Shown: positions 17,946-27,208 of the stretch, piece after piece
Layout of the letters: each line of letters starts with the position of its first letter
How positions within the stretch are numbered: position 1 is the stretch's first letter
NCBI RefSeq assembly: GCF_003818115.1
Contig: NZ_RPOI01000002.1
Location: forward strand, 25,175 to 89,174
Reading direction: 5' to 3'
Source of the DNA: Citrobacter youngae
GTDB taxonomy: Bacteria; Pseudomonadota; Gammaproteobacteria; Enterobacterales; Enterobacteriaceae
DNA: 64,000 nucleotides
Program-made: the position numbers and the translations under genes
The notes under the pieces: model-generated
Seen by the model: only the letters and a program-made list of their open reading frames with translations
The model's database searches: none
What the model was told of the DNA's origin: nothing

Positions 17946-20426
17946 TCACCGACAAATATAAACTTTACTTTCATCAATCGTTTTGCCGAAAGTGATTGAG
18001 CATGAAAGTCCCTGTTGTTTATCGACCGCCACTTTTATCACCGATGGCACTTCATTGGTGCGAATAAAGAGCTGGCTTCCCTGGCCTACCACGCCGATAT
18101 TGTGTCCATGTATATCCTCTACTTCGTAACCAAACGTCAGCGGTAAACCATCAGGGCGCTGCGCCCGGATATACCACGGTTTACGCTGGTCAGTATCAAA
18201 TGTTGTCAGCACTACCGCACCGCGATATGGCGCAACGTTGCGGCGGTTCCCCTGCAGATCGGTTTCACTATTGGTATTGGACACATCCAGCATCAGATGG
18301 TTTTCGCGATAAGGCGTTAAGCCGTCGTAAACCACCACGCCATTGTGGTCAGTGGTGCGATATTTCTGCCCGTTCACATACGCCCCTTCCAGACCAGGCG
18401 CATGCATGACGGCAAACGTTTCTGACAGTCTGTTGGCTAAATTCACGCCACCAGACCAGGCCACAAGGCCACCTGAAATACTGCCGCCAGTTTGTGTGTA
18501 TTTAGACGACTGACTGTAGCTGCCGTTAAGCGTCGCAACGGGCGCATTCCATGTCAGATTGCCGCCTGCTGTTGTTTCGCTACCCTGCCGCTGATGGCTC
18601 AGATTCACCCCATAGTTAAACTGATCGCGACTGCCTGCGGTGCCCGAAAGTCCGGTATTATTTGACGCAAAGCCATCATCATCAAAGGTCGTGGAATTAG
18701 ACACATATAAATGCCTGCGCGGAGCGCTAATATCATCTCCCCAATCGAAAGGTATAGAGATAAAGACGTTAAAACGTTTATCTTCATGATGATCGTCATC
18801 GTAAGTCTGGCTGGCGGAAAAGGTATAGCTAATCCGTTGCCAGCTATTGGAATAACTCACCTGATAATCTTTACTGTTACCGCTCCGTCCCCAGTAATCG
18901 CGCCACAGCGTACTGAGCGAAAACGAGCCCCAACCTTGCGGCAAAGACTGGCTGACGTTAGCCGAAAAGCTGTTTTTACGACCAAAATCATTCTGGTAAT
19001 AATCCGCGATGTCGTACACATCATTTTCATCGCGATGGTAGTTGTTCTTATTGTTTGCCCAGACATGATCGTTAAATGTCCGATAATCCCGTGATGAGTA
19101 GCGATAAGCTGCCAGGCCAAAACGGGTGGCGGTTTGCGTCAAATATTTGTTATAGGCAATCTGGTAGCTCTGCCCGTCAAACACATCACCATTATCCTGT
19201 TTGCTGTGCGATTGTGTCGCATCGACGGAAATCGCGCCGATACGTGTATTCCAGCCGGTTCCAAGCGTAAACGCATTGTAGTTATCTGCCAGCATGGTGC
19301 CGCCATACAGCGTTAACAGATTATTCAGCCCGTATTGGTAGCTCATCTGCGCAAAATCGGTCTGGTTGCTGGCGCCTTCGATATGGCTACGTCCAGCGGC
19401 AAAATCATATTTTGAGACCCCCGGCTGCAGCATATTGGGCACCGCAGCGTACGGTACCAGATAGGTTGTTACCGAGCCGTCAGCCTCTTTGATACTGACG
19501 TCAAGATCCGCTCCCCCTCCAGCCAGCTGCAAATCAGCAATGGAGAACGGGCCAGGCGGAACCTCTTTCTGGTAAACCACAAAACCGTTTTGTTCGATGG
19601 TAACCAGCGCGTTGCTTTGCGCAATCCCCTGAACCAGCGGCGTAAAATTCTGCTTTGAGTTTGGCAGCATCTGCATATCGCGATACAGCCGCACGCCCCG
19701 AAAACGTACCGCGTCAAAAATATCTGATGAGGTATACATATCCCCGGCACGCAGAGTGCCCAGAATTTGCGGGATGCCACGTTCCAGATACAGGGTATTA
19801 CTTTTCCACTCCCCGTTGCTGTCATCGGTTTTGTTATAGCTGGCATCGGAATGCAACTGCCAGCCCAGCAGATTTAACCCACTGGTAAAGCGTGCATAGG
19901 TACTTTTACTGTTACCAGAATCCTTATAGTCGCTGTAATACTGGCTGGCATAGTACGAGGTATAGAAGGCATTGATGCCACGATCCCAGTTTTCCGGAGG
20001 AACATAGCCATTCTCAAGCTCATCGACATACGCCTGCGGTACGCTGAGATCAAGACGAAACGTGCCGATATTCCAGGCGTAACTGCCTCCCTGTACCGCC
20101 TGCTTTAGGGTTGGGCATTCATACTGCTGGTCCAATGCTTGTGTATTTATCCCCAGACGCGTGAATGCGTCACGGGATAAACAGGTGTCATCCGGATTAT
20201 CCTTAACGGTTATTTCATACTTACCACGCCACTGCTTATTGACGTAGATATCAATATCATATTGGCCTGGCAGTGGTTGGTTATCATCGAGGCGAAAATT
20301 TGAGACTTTTTCGCCTTTCATACCGCCCATCATAAAGTGGGTGTCAAACGTATCTTCTGCGGCCTGGGCGTCAATGCCAACCAACAACAGCAGTATTGCC
20401 GAAGCAAGCGGAGTCATCCTTAACAT
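17946..20426 (-). CDS. yehB: Fimbrial outer-membrane usher YehB
   Basis: 826 residues, a full-length FimD/PapC-type usher that recruits chaperone-subunit complexes and forms the secretion pore. Signal peptide, N-terminal chaperone-binding domain starting DTHFMMGGMKG, the 24-strand barrel with the plug (PLVQGIAQSNALVTIEQNG), and two C-terminal domains ending SCSITFGKTIDESKVYICR are all present. The sequence is close to E. coli YehB throughout, with no interruption. It lies between chaperone and adhesin. Confidence 0.95.
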   Translation of the reverse strand: MLRMTPLASAILLLLVGIDAQAAEDTFDTHFMMGGMKGEKVSNFRLDDNQPLPGQYDIDIYVNKQWRGKYEITVKDNPDDTCLSRDAFTRLGINTQALDQQYECPTLKQAVQGGSYAWNIGTFRLDLSVPQAYVDELENGYVPPENWDRGINAFYTSYYASQYYSDYKDSGNSKSTYARFTSGLNLLGWQLHSDASYNKTDDSNGEWKSNTLYLERGIPQILGTLRAGDMYTSSDIFDAVRFRGVRLYRDMQMLPNSKQNFTPLVQGIAQSNALVTIEQNGFVVYQKEVPPGPFSIADLQLAGGGADLDVSIKEADGSVTTYLVPYAAVPNMLQPGVSKYDFAAGRSHIEGASNQTDFAQMSYQYGLNNLLTLYGGTMLADNYNAFTLGTGWNTRIGAISVDATQSHSKQDNGDVFDGQSYQIAYNKYLTQTATRFGLAAYRYSSRDYRTFNDHVWANNKNNYHRDENDVYDIADYYQNDFGRKNSFSANVSQSLPQGWGSFSLSTLWRDYWGRSGNSKDYQVSYSNSWQRISYTFSASQTYDDDHHEDKRFNVFISIPFDWGDDISAPRRHLYVSNSTTFDDDGFASNNTGLSGTAGSRDQFNYGVNLSHQRQGSETTAGGNLTWNAPVATLNGSYSQSSKYTQTGGSISGGLVAWSGGVNLANRLSETFAVMHAPGLEGAYVNGQKYRTTDHNGVVVYDGLTPYRENHLMLDVSNTNSETDLQGNRRNVAPYRGAVVLTTFDTDQRKPWYIRAQRPDGLPLTFGYEVEDIHGHNIGVVGQGSQLFIRTNEVPSVIKVAVDKQQGLSCSITFGKTIDESKVYICR

Positions 20427-20438
20427 AACCAGCTCCTG

Positions 20439-21122
20439 TTATTTTAGGCTGACGTTATCACTAATATAATTGCCGTGATCGTCAATAATGGTCATTTTAT
20501 ACTGATTGGCATTAGTATTTTTCAATGCCACATTCGCACTGGAGAGCGGAGCAAGCATAATACTTTCATTGTTGATTTTGACATTATTAGCTTTAACTTC
20601 TGTCACCGTAACCCAGTTAGCAGCATCATTTCTGATAGAATAACTATTACCACTGCGTGTTAACGCCAGTTTATGGAAAGTATTTTTATTAACGGCGGCA
20701 ATACCTTTTGGCCGATAAAAAAGTTTAATTCGATTCTGCATGGCGAATTTGAGTACATTTTTTCCGGCGCTATCAGGATTATTCGGTGGAATATCCAGTA
20801 CATTAAGAAAAAATAAACTCTCTTTATCGTTAGGCAGCGTATTCGGCATTTTTTTAATTTTCAACTGCTGGCCTGAATCGCCTGCAACCTTTACCACTGG
20901 CGGGGTCAATAAAAATGGCACCTGGATTTTTTCTGGTGGTAACAATGTGTCACCGTCATCAATCCATGATTGCACCAGTGAAGACCGTTCTCCCTGATTC
21001 ATCAGTTGCACCAGGACTTCATTTTTTTCCGCCGGGTAGATAATACGAGTACCATAAATCACAATACCAGCATGGACGGATTGCGTAGATGCGATCAAAA
21101 AAGCAATTAGAATCCATTTCAT
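20439..21122 (-). CDS. yehC: Periplasmic pilus chaperone YehC
   Basis: 227 residues with a signal peptide ending VHAG and the two immunoglobulin-like domains of PapD/FimC chaperones. The conserved subunit-anchoring arginine and lysine are visible in GTRIIYPAEKNEV and KLFYRPKG. It would cap YehD and YehA subunits by donor-strand complementation. It lies 52 bases after yehD and 12 before yehB. Confidence 0.94.
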   Translation of the reverse strand: MKWILIAFLIASTQSVHAGIVIYGTRIIYPAEKNEVLVQLMNQGERSSLVQSWIDDGDTLLPPEKIQVPFLLTPPVVKVAGDSGQQLKIKKMPNTLPNDKESLFFLNVLDIPPNNPDSAGKNVLKFAMQNRIKLFYRPKGIAAVNKNTFHKLALTRSGNSYSIRNDAANWVTVTEVKANNVKINNESIMLAPLSSANVALKNTNANQYKMTIIDDHGNYISDNVSLK

Positions 21123-21174
21123 TTCGCGTTCGTCCTTCTAAAGGTATCGCCGGTGAATCCACCGGCATGAAAGG

Positions 21175-21726
21175 TTAGTCAGCAGAAACAGAAATAGTTA
21201 AAACTGATGATAAATCCCCTGCAGTTACCGGAACACCAGTATCAAGGCGAGCATATTTAGCGCCAAAATCTAAAGTATACTCAACTCCATCACTTGTTGT
21301 TTTTGGAGTCAGTTCTCCTGAAAGGTCGCTTTCCTCAACGTCAGTAATCTGCTTACTGCCTAGCGTTAAGTTAAAACCGACTCCTTCAGCATCACCCGAG
21401 GTTTTATTAAGTACACCAGAGGTAAAATTTGCACCAGTAATTCTGACTGTTTTTAAAGTTGTATTAGCTGGACAGACAATAATCATCGGCGTTGAGCTAT
21501 CATGTTTTACATCACCAACTGTATCCCCAGTACTCAAATTAGCAAAGCGGGAAGCATCAATAGTGGGTAACTCAATTATGCTATTATTATTTTTATCTTT
21601 AAAATAGCAAGAGCTATTATCCACATGACCATTAATAGTTAATGTACCTACTTCATCAGCAGCAAAAACCCCAGCGCTCATAAATACAGCAGACAAGACA
21701 GCAGCAGAAATAATTGAACGTTTCAT
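21175..21726 (-). CDS. yehD: Major fimbrial subunit YehD
   Basis: A 183-residue type 1-like pilin: signal peptide MKRSIISAAVLSAVFMSAGVF, N-terminal donor strand around GTLTINGHVDNSSC, the usual cysteine pair (Cys in NSSCYF and in IIVCPAN) and a C-terminal beta-strand ending LTISVSAD. It starts the yehDCBA operon. The upstream 224 bases (21727-21950) are AT-rich with a probable promoter but no clear inverted-repeat switch. Expression conditions of Yeh fimbriae are unknown. Confidence 0.92.
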   Translation of the reverse strand: MKRSIISAAVLSAVFMSAGVFAADEVGTLTINGHVDNSSCYFKDKNNNSIIELPTIDASRFANLSTGDTVGDVKHDSSTPMIIVCPANTTLKTVRITGANFTSGVLNKTSGDAEGVGFNLTLGSKQITDVEESDLSGELTPKTTSDGVEYTLDFGAKYARLDTGVPVTAGDLSSVLTISVSAD

Positions 21727-21950
21727 AATATCTTCCTTAATGAATTAATTTCGATTTGTTAAGAGGGGTTATCTCTTGAAATTAAATTCTCACAGGTGAA
21801 ACGTTGCCGCAATGTAAACACGTTGTTTTATTGATTTAAAACAAGTTACAAATCGCAATATACATGCAACAAATAAATCAGGATTTGTATTATTTTCAGA
21901 ATTAATAAATTTATGCGATTAACTGCCTGGAGAAATTTATTTTATGCATA

Positions 21951-21990
21951 GAAAACCATATATCATTCATTAAAATGATATATGGTTAAT
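21951..21990 (-). terminator. Terminator of yehE
   Basis: A perfect 14-base stem, AACCATATATCATT (21954-21967) with AATGATATATGGTT (21974-21987), and a six-base loop, followed on the reverse strand by TTTTCT. It separates yehE from the yehD promoter. Confidence 0.8.
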
Positions 21991-22003
21991 AAAGGCGTTC
22001 TTT

Positions 22004-22285
22004 TTAATCGTAGCGATTGAGTACGATCTGTCGCGTGGTATCGCCAGGGACTGTAACCATTTCCGTCACCACCCCACGTGCAGGTGAAGAAGCGACATTG
22101 TTAACAGTTGAAAAATGGAACGTCTTACCACACCGCTGTTGCACGTCGTTATTCACAACATCGGTACTACAGGTTGGTTCGGTTACTCGTCCACTGATTG
22201 TTAAGGTCGCGGTATCGGATGCAAACGCAGATGCACTTATTCCATAAGTCAGAATTATAGTTCCCATCAGCGAGCTAATTTTCAT
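22004..22285 (-). CDS. yehE: DUF2574 secreted protein YehE
   Basis: The ATG at 22285 (ribosome site GAGGTGA upstream) gives 93 residues, as in E. coli YehE, with a signal peptide ending SAFAS. It keeps the TATLTISGRVTEPTCS pilin-like first strand and the invariant end IVLNRYD. The longer ATG at 22366 would place 27 odd residues before the signal peptide. Next to a fimbrial operon and pilin-like at its N-terminus, but with its own terminator; function unknown. Confidence 0.87.
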   Translation of the reverse strand: MKISSLMGTIILTYGISASAFASDTATLTISGRVTEPTCSTDVVNNDVQQRCGKTFHFSTVNNVASSPARGVVTEMVTVPGDTTRQIVLNRYD

Positions 22286-22494
22286 TTTTATCGTCACCTC
22301 TGTGGTTAACATCAAATAACATGCAGATGGCCTGTCAGCGTAATACGGGTGAAACGCGCTGTTCAATCCAATGGAAATTATAGATTAATGAGATCAATTT
22401 GATCAATTACAATGATGCATTGAGGACGTTCATTCAGAAAAAGACATGGTTTATTAAGGCAGGATGAAATATATCGTGGACTTTTTAGCTCAAT

Positions 22495-22533
22495 ATATTC
22501 ACCACATCAATATATTATTGATGTGGTGAATAT
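22495..22533. repeat. Perfect 18-base inverted repeat downstream of mrp
   Basis: The arm 22495-22512 (starting ATATTCACCACATCAA) is exactly complementary to 22516-22533, with a three-base TAT loop. It lies 16 bases after the mrp stop and probably ends mrp transcription or protects its 3' end, but no T run follows on the - strand. Confidence 0.8.
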
Positions 22534-22548
22534 TTGTAACACTGTTAA

Positions 22549-23658
22549 TTACACGGCGCGGAAGGCGATCTCACCAGGGATAACTTCTCCCTGCCAGTAA
22601 AGCTGGGCAGCAACACGCCCTGCCAGGCTGCGGTAAATCGCGGTGAATTCACTGTCGGGACGACTGATAACCGTCGGCATACCGCGGTCGAGATCTTCAC
22701 GCAAGGAAATATGCAGCGGCATTTGTCCCAGCAGTTGGGTATGATACTGCTCGGCCAGTTTCTGCGCGCCACCCGTGCCGAAAATCGGTTCATGATGACC
22801 GCAGTTGCTGCAAATATGCATGCTCATATTTTCAACAATACCCAGCACTGGTACTTCCACCTTTTCGAACATCACGATGCCTTTTTTCGCATCGATCAGC
22901 GCAATGTCCTGCGGCGTAGTTACCACAACAGCACCCGTTACCGGAATGTTCTGCGCCAGCGTCAACTGGATGTCACCCGTACCCGGCGGCATATCCAGTA
23001 CCAGGTAATCCAGATCTGGCCATAAGGTTTCCTGCAGCATCTGCAGCAGCGCTTTACTGGCCATCGGGCCGCGCCACACCATCGCGTTATCGTCAGTGAC
23101 CAGATAACCAATGGAGTTCGTCGCCAGACCGTGAGACATGATCGGCGCCATATGAGTGCCGTCTGGCGAGGTTGGACGCTGGTTTTCCGCGCCGAGCATT
23201 GTCGGGATAGACGGGCCATAAATATCGGCGTCCAGAATACCTACCTTCGCTCCTTCCGCAGCCAGCGCCAGCGCCAGGTTCACGGCGGTAGAGGATTTAC
23301 CCACACCGCCTTTACCCGAACTGACGGCGATGATGTTTTTTACACCATTTATGCCCGGCTGGTTTTTCACACGCTTCAGCGTCGCGATGTTATGCGACAG
23401 CTTCCAGTCAATGGCTTTCGCACCGGTAATGCGCAGCAGATCGGCGCTACATTGCTCTTTTAAGTCCTCAAACGCGCTATGCCAGACAAACGGCATGACC
23501 AGCTCAACGTGCAACGTGTCATCCATCCAGGCGACGTGATGCAACGCTTTAAGCGTCGTCAGATTATGCTTCAGGGTTGAATGCTGAAAATTCGCCAGCG
23601 TCCCGGCAACCATCGCGCGCAGGGTCTCTGGTGATTTGGCCTGGGATTGTGCGTTCAT
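22549..23658 (-). CDS. mrp: Iron-sulfur cluster carrier ATPase Mrp/ApbC
   Basis: A P-loop ATPase that carries and delivers Fe-S clusters. The ATG at 23658 gives 369 residues, the E. coli length. An N-terminal DUF59/FeS-assembly domain (about 1-90) is followed by the deviant Walker A GKGGVGKS (115-122), LDADIYGP, and the cluster-binding pair Cys283-x-x-Cys286 in HICSNCGHH. Divergent from metG with 164 bases between, as in E. coli. Confidence 0.96.
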   Translation of the reverse strand: MNAQSQAKSPETLRAMVAGTLANFQHSTLKHNLTTLKALHHVAWMDDTLHVELVMPFVWHSAFEDLKEQCSADLLRITGAKAIDWKLSHNIATLKRVKNQPGINGVKNIIAVSSGKGGVGKSSTAVNLALALAAEGAKVGILDADIYGPSIPTMLGAENQRPTSPDGTHMAPIMSHGLATNSIGYLVTDDNAMVWRGPMASKALLQMLQETLWPDLDYLVLDMPPGTGDIQLTLAQNIPVTGAVVVTTPQDIALIDAKKGIVMFEKVEVPVLGIVENMSMHICSNCGHHEPIFGTGGAQKLAEQYHTQLLGQMPLHISLREDLDRGMPTVISRPDSEFTAIYRSLAGRVAAQLYWQGEVIPGEIAFRAV

Positions 23659-23822
23659 CCCGACTCCTTTTTGTTGTTCTGAATATACAATAGTCACCAG
23701 GTAGTTTACTCCAACCGCAACAATTATTCATTTACGGATAAATGCCCTTATCGCTTGGCGCAGTAATTACCATTTTGGTACTATCAAAGCCCTTTTCACT
23801 ACAAAAGAAGTAATTGCCCACT

Positions 23823-25856
23823 ATGACTCAAGTCGCGAAGAAAATTCTGGTAACGTGCGCGCTGCCGTACGCCAACGGCTCAATCCACCTCGGCCATATG
23901 CTGGAGCACATCCAGGCTGATGTCTGGGTCCGTTACCAGCGAATGCGCGGCCACCAGGTTAACTTCATCTGCGCGGACGACGCACACGGTACGCCAATCA
24001 TGCTGAAAGCACAGCAGCTTGGGATCACGCCAGAGCAGATGATCGGTGAAATGAGTCAGGAGCATCAGACTGATTTTGCAGGTTTTGACATTAGCTATGA
24101 CAACTACCACTCAACGCACAGCGAAGAGAACCGTGAGCTGTCTGAGCTGATTTACACACGCCTGAAGGAGAACGGTTTTATTAAGAACCGTACGATTTCC
24201 CAGCTTTACGACCCGGAAAAAGGTATGTTCCTGCCGGATCGTTTCGTTAAAGGCACCTGCCCGAAATGTAAGTCTCCGGATCAGTACGGCGATAACTGTG
24301 AAGTCTGCGGCGCAACCTACAGCCCGACTGAACTTATCGAGCCGAAATCCGTTGTGTCTGGCGCGACGCCGGTAATGCGTGACTCCGAGCACTTTTTCTT
24401 TGACCTGCCGTCGTTCAGCGAAATGTTGCAGGCGTGGACGCGCAGCGGCGCGTTGCAGGAGCAAGTGGCGAACAAAATGCAGGAGTGGTTTGAATCCGGC
24501 CTGCAGCAGTGGGATATTTCCCGCGATTCACCGTACTTCGGTTTTGAAATCCCGAACGCACCGGGCAAGTATTTCTACGTCTGGCTGGATGCGCCAATTG
24601 GCTACATGGGCTCGTTCAAAAACCTGTGCGACAAGCGCGGCGACACAACCAGCTTTGATGAGTACTGGAAGAAAGATTCCGACGCCGAGCTGTATCACTT
24701 CATCGGTAAGGATATCGTCTACTTCCACAGCCTGTTCTGGCCTGCCATGCTGGAAGGCAGTAATTTCCGTAAGCCGACTAACCTGTTCGTTCACGGGTAT
24801 GTGACGGTAAACGGCGCGAAGATGTCCAAGTCTCGCGGTACCTTCATTAAAGCCAGCACCTGGCTGAAACACTTTGATGCCGACAGTTTGCGTTACTACT
24901 ACACCGCGAAACTCTCTTCGCGCATTGATGATATCGACCTGAACCTGGAAGATTTTGTTCAGCGCGTTAACGCCGATATCGTCAACAAAGTAGTGAACCT
25001 GGCGTCGCGTAACGCGGGCTTTATTGCTAAGCGTTTTGACGGCATTCTGGCTGCTGAACTGGCCGATCCGGCACTGTACAAAACCTTTACCGACGCCGCA
25101 GCGGTAATTGGCGAAGCGTGGGAAAGCCGTGAATTCGGGAAAGCAATCCGCGAAATCATGGCGCTGGCCGACGTGGCGAACCGCTACGTTGACGAACAGG
25201 CACCGTGGGTCGTGGCTAAACAGGAAGGCCGTGACGCCGACCTGCAGGCAATTTGCTCCATGGGTATTAACCTGTTCCGCGTTCTGATGACGTACCTGAA
25301 ACCGGTACTGCCGACGCTTGCTGAACGTGTTGAGGCATTCCTGAACAGCGACCTGTCCTGGGATGCCATTGAGCAACCGCTGCTCGGTCACAAGGTCAAC
25401 ACCTTTAAGGCGCTCTACAACCGTATCGACATGAAACAGGTAGAAGCGCTGGTGGAAGCCTCCAAAGAAGAAGTGAAAGCCGCAGCCGCACCGGTGACCG
25501 GCCCGCTGGCGGATGACCCTATCCAGGACACTATCACCTTTGACGATTTCGCCAAAGTTGATCTGCGCGTGGCGCTGATTGAAAACGCCGAGTTCGTGGA
25601 AGGTTCCGACAAACTGCTGCGCCTGACGCTGGATCTTGGCGGTGAGAAGCGTAACGTCTTCTCCGGTATTCGCTCCGCCTACCCGGATCCGCAAGCCCTG
25701 ATTGGTCGCCAGACTATTATGGTGGCGAACCTGGCGCCGCGTAAGATGCGCTTCGGTATCTCTGAAGGGATGGTGATGGCAGCAGGCCCTGGCGGAAAAG
25801 ACATCTTCCTGTTAAGCCCGGATGACGGTGCGAAACCTGGTCAGCAGGTGAAATAA
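23823..25856 (+). CDS. metG: Methionyl-tRNA synthetase
   Basis: Charges initiator and elongator tRNA-Met. The ATG at 23823 gives 677 residues, the E. coli length. The class I signature HLGH is at 22-25, KMSKS at 333-337, the zinc-binding cysteines at 146, 149, 159 and 162, and a C-terminal tRNA-binding (EMAP/Arc1p-like) dimerisation domain starts near 575. A TTG nine bases upstream is also in frame but has no support. Confidence 0.98.
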   Translation: MTQVAKKILVTCALPYANGSIHLGHMLEHIQADVWVRYQRMRGHQVNFICADDAHGTPIMLKAQQLGITPEQMIGEMSQEHQTDFAGFDISYDNYHSTHSEENRELSELIYTRLKENGFIKNRTISQLYDPEKGMFLPDRFVKGTCPKCKSPDQYGDNCEVCGATYSPTELIEPKSVVSGATPVMRDSEHFFFDLPSFSEMLQAWTRSGALQEQVANKMQEWFESGLQQWDISRDSPYFGFEIPNAPGKYFYVWLDAPIGYMGSFKNLCDKRGDTTSFDEYWKKDSDAELYHFIGKDIVYFHSLFWPAMLEGSNFRKPTNLFVHGYVTVNGAKMSKSRGTFIKASTWLKHFDADSLRYYYTAKLSSRIDDIDLNLEDFVQRVNADIVNKVVNLASRNAGFIAKRFDGILAAELADPALYKTFTDAAAVIGEAWESREFGKAIREIMALADVANRYVDEQAPWVVAKQEGRDADLQAICSMGINLFRVLMTYLKPVLPTLAERVEAFLNSDLSWDAIEQPLLGHKVNTFKALYNRIDMKQVEALVEASKEEVKAAAAPVTGPLADDPIQDTITFDDFAKVDLRVALIENAEFVEGSDKLLRLTLDLGGEKRNVFSGIRSAYPDPQALIGRQTIMVANLAPRKMRFGISEGMVMAAGPGGKDIFLLSPDDGAKPGQQVK

Positions 25857-25858
25857 CA

Positions 25859-25890
25859 AAAAAGCCGGAGATTATCTCCGGCTTTTTTTT
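25859..25890 (+). terminator. Terminator of metG
   Basis: AGCCGGAG (25863-25870) pairs with CTCCGGCT (25876-25883) with a five-base loop, flanked by an A run and eight T residues. Confidence 0.92.
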
Positions 25891-25897
25891 GTTTTTT

Positions 25898-25929
25898 TCC
25901 GGCTGTCGGCTTCGCCTTACCCGGTCTAC
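25898..25929. repeat. REP-like palindromic unit
   Basis: Between metG and yehS, the reverse strand contains CCGGGTAAGGCGAAGCCGAC followed by AGCCGG, a REP/PU-type imperfect palindrome (GGC-GAA-GCC core with GTAGACCGGG start). A partial second copy may start at 25934. Confidence 0.6.
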
Positions 25930-25971
25930 AAATCCCGTAGGTCCTGCAAGCACCGCGCCGCTGGCCAAAAA

Positions 25972-26442
25972 TCACGACCTCGCGTTATGTACTCGCGCAG
26001 TTAAACCGCGCAAGAAATAGCGCAAGAATTGATCGCCACATTCGCGATAATTTTTATGGTCCGGTGCACGCATCATCGCGGTGATTTCCGGCATCGATAC
26101 GCGAAATTTCTGTTCGGTCATGATGGCCAGAATATCATCAGTTTTCAGTGAAAACGCGATACGCAGTTTTTTCAGCACCGTATTGTTGTTAACACGACGT
26201 TCAATCGCCAGTTCCGGCGCAGAATCATCTTTGCCACGGAGATGGTAGATAAGACCGTTCAGGAAACCGGAGAGAATGATATCCGGGCAGCGAACAAATC
26301 CATCCTCATCTTCTTTTGTCATCCAGGTGTCGAAACCTGCTGAGGTGGATTCCATCTCAGCAAGCGCAAGAATGCGCACCATATCGTTATTGTTCGCTTT
26401 CAGGGTGTAGCGCAGGCTACGAAGAATATCGTTACTTAGCAT
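25972..26442 (-). CDS. yehS: DUF1456 protein YehS
   Basis: Choosing ATG 26442 (MLSNDILRSLRYTLKANNND) gives 156 residues, the E. coli length; an earlier ATG at 26499 lies inside btsR. The product has two copies of the DUF1456 unit (about residues 1-70 and 85-150, for example DILRSLRYTLKANNNDMVRI and VLKKLRIAFSLKTDDILAI). Function unknown. It follows btsR by 46 bases on the same strand and may be co-transcribed with btsSR. Confidence 0.9.
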   Translation of the reverse strand: MLSNDILRSLRYTLKANNNDMVRILALAEMESTSAGFDTWMTKEDEDGFVRCPDIILSGFLNGLIYHLRGKDDSAPELAIERRVNNNTVLKKLRIAFSLKTDDILAIMTEQKFRVSMPEITAMMRAPDHKNYRECGDQFLRYFLRGLTARVHNARS

Positions 26443-26488
26443 AGAGCCTTCAACTGTCGGTGATGCAATAGCGCGCAGTGTACCAGTT

Positions 26489-27208
26489 TTACAGGCCAAT
26501 CGCCTCTTTTAGACTTTTGAGGTACCGACGGCTCACCGGGACAGTCAGTCCGTTACGTAAAATCAGCTCAGCCTGACCGTTATCTTCCAGACGGATCTCC
26601 TGCAAATGGGCCATGTTGACCAGGTATTGTCGGTGGCAGCGCAGCAGCGGAGTACGGCTCTCCAGCGTTCTGAGCGTCAGCTCGGTGAATCCTTCTTTGC
26701 CATCGCTACTGGTCACATAAACGCCGCTCATCCGACTGCTGACAAACGCCACATCATCCATTTGCAGCAGATAGATTCGGCTATGACCGCTACATGGAAT
26801 GAACTTAAGCGCCTGCTGATGTTCCGGCAGTAACGACACATCCTGCTTCGTGCGCTCCTGACGTAAACGGATCAGCGTTTTCTCCAACCGCGTTTCTTCA
26901 ATCGGCTTAAGCAGATAATCAAAGGCATGTTCTTCAAAGGCTTTCACTGCATATTCGTCAAAAGCGGTGAGAAAAACGATATACGGGCGATGCTCGGGAT
27001 CCAGCATACCCACCATTTCCAGCCCGCTGATACGCGGCATCTGGATATCGAGGAACAGCACATCCGGACGCAGCTTATGTACTGCACCAATGGCCTCTAC
27101 CGCATTCGAACACTCTCCGACTATCTCGATGTCGCTTTGCTCCTGTAACAGGATCCGCAGGTTCTCCCGCGCTAACGGTTCATCATCGACAATCAGCACT
27201 TTGATCAT
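26489..27208 (-). CDS. btsR: Pyruvate-responsive regulator BtsR
   Basis: LytTR-type response regulator of the BtsS/BtsR system (formerly YehT), which activates the pyruvate transporter gene btsT. 239 residues: receiver domain about 1-120 with Asp54 (LFLDIQMP) as phosphoacceptor, and a LytTR DNA-binding domain about 137-239 ([36 protein letters not shown]). Overlaps btsS by four bases. Confidence 0.96.
   Translation of the reverse strand: MIKVLIVDDEPLARENLRILLQEQSDIEIVGECSNAVEAIGAVHKLRPDVLFLDIQMPRISGLEMVGMLDPEHRPYIVFLTAFDEYAVKAFEEHAFDYLLKPIEETRLEKTLIRLRQERTKQDVSLLPEHQQALKFIPCSGHSRIYLLQMDDVAFVSSRMSGVYVTSSDGKEGFTELTLRTLESRTPLLRCHRQYLVNMAHLQEIRLEDNGQAELILRNGLTVPVSRRYLKSLKEAIGL

Noticed and set aside
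24528..25694. 388-codon open frame antisense to metG
   Set aside because: It lies wholly inside metG, has no ribosome site or family resemblance, and its codons are the reverse image of the metG third-position pattern.
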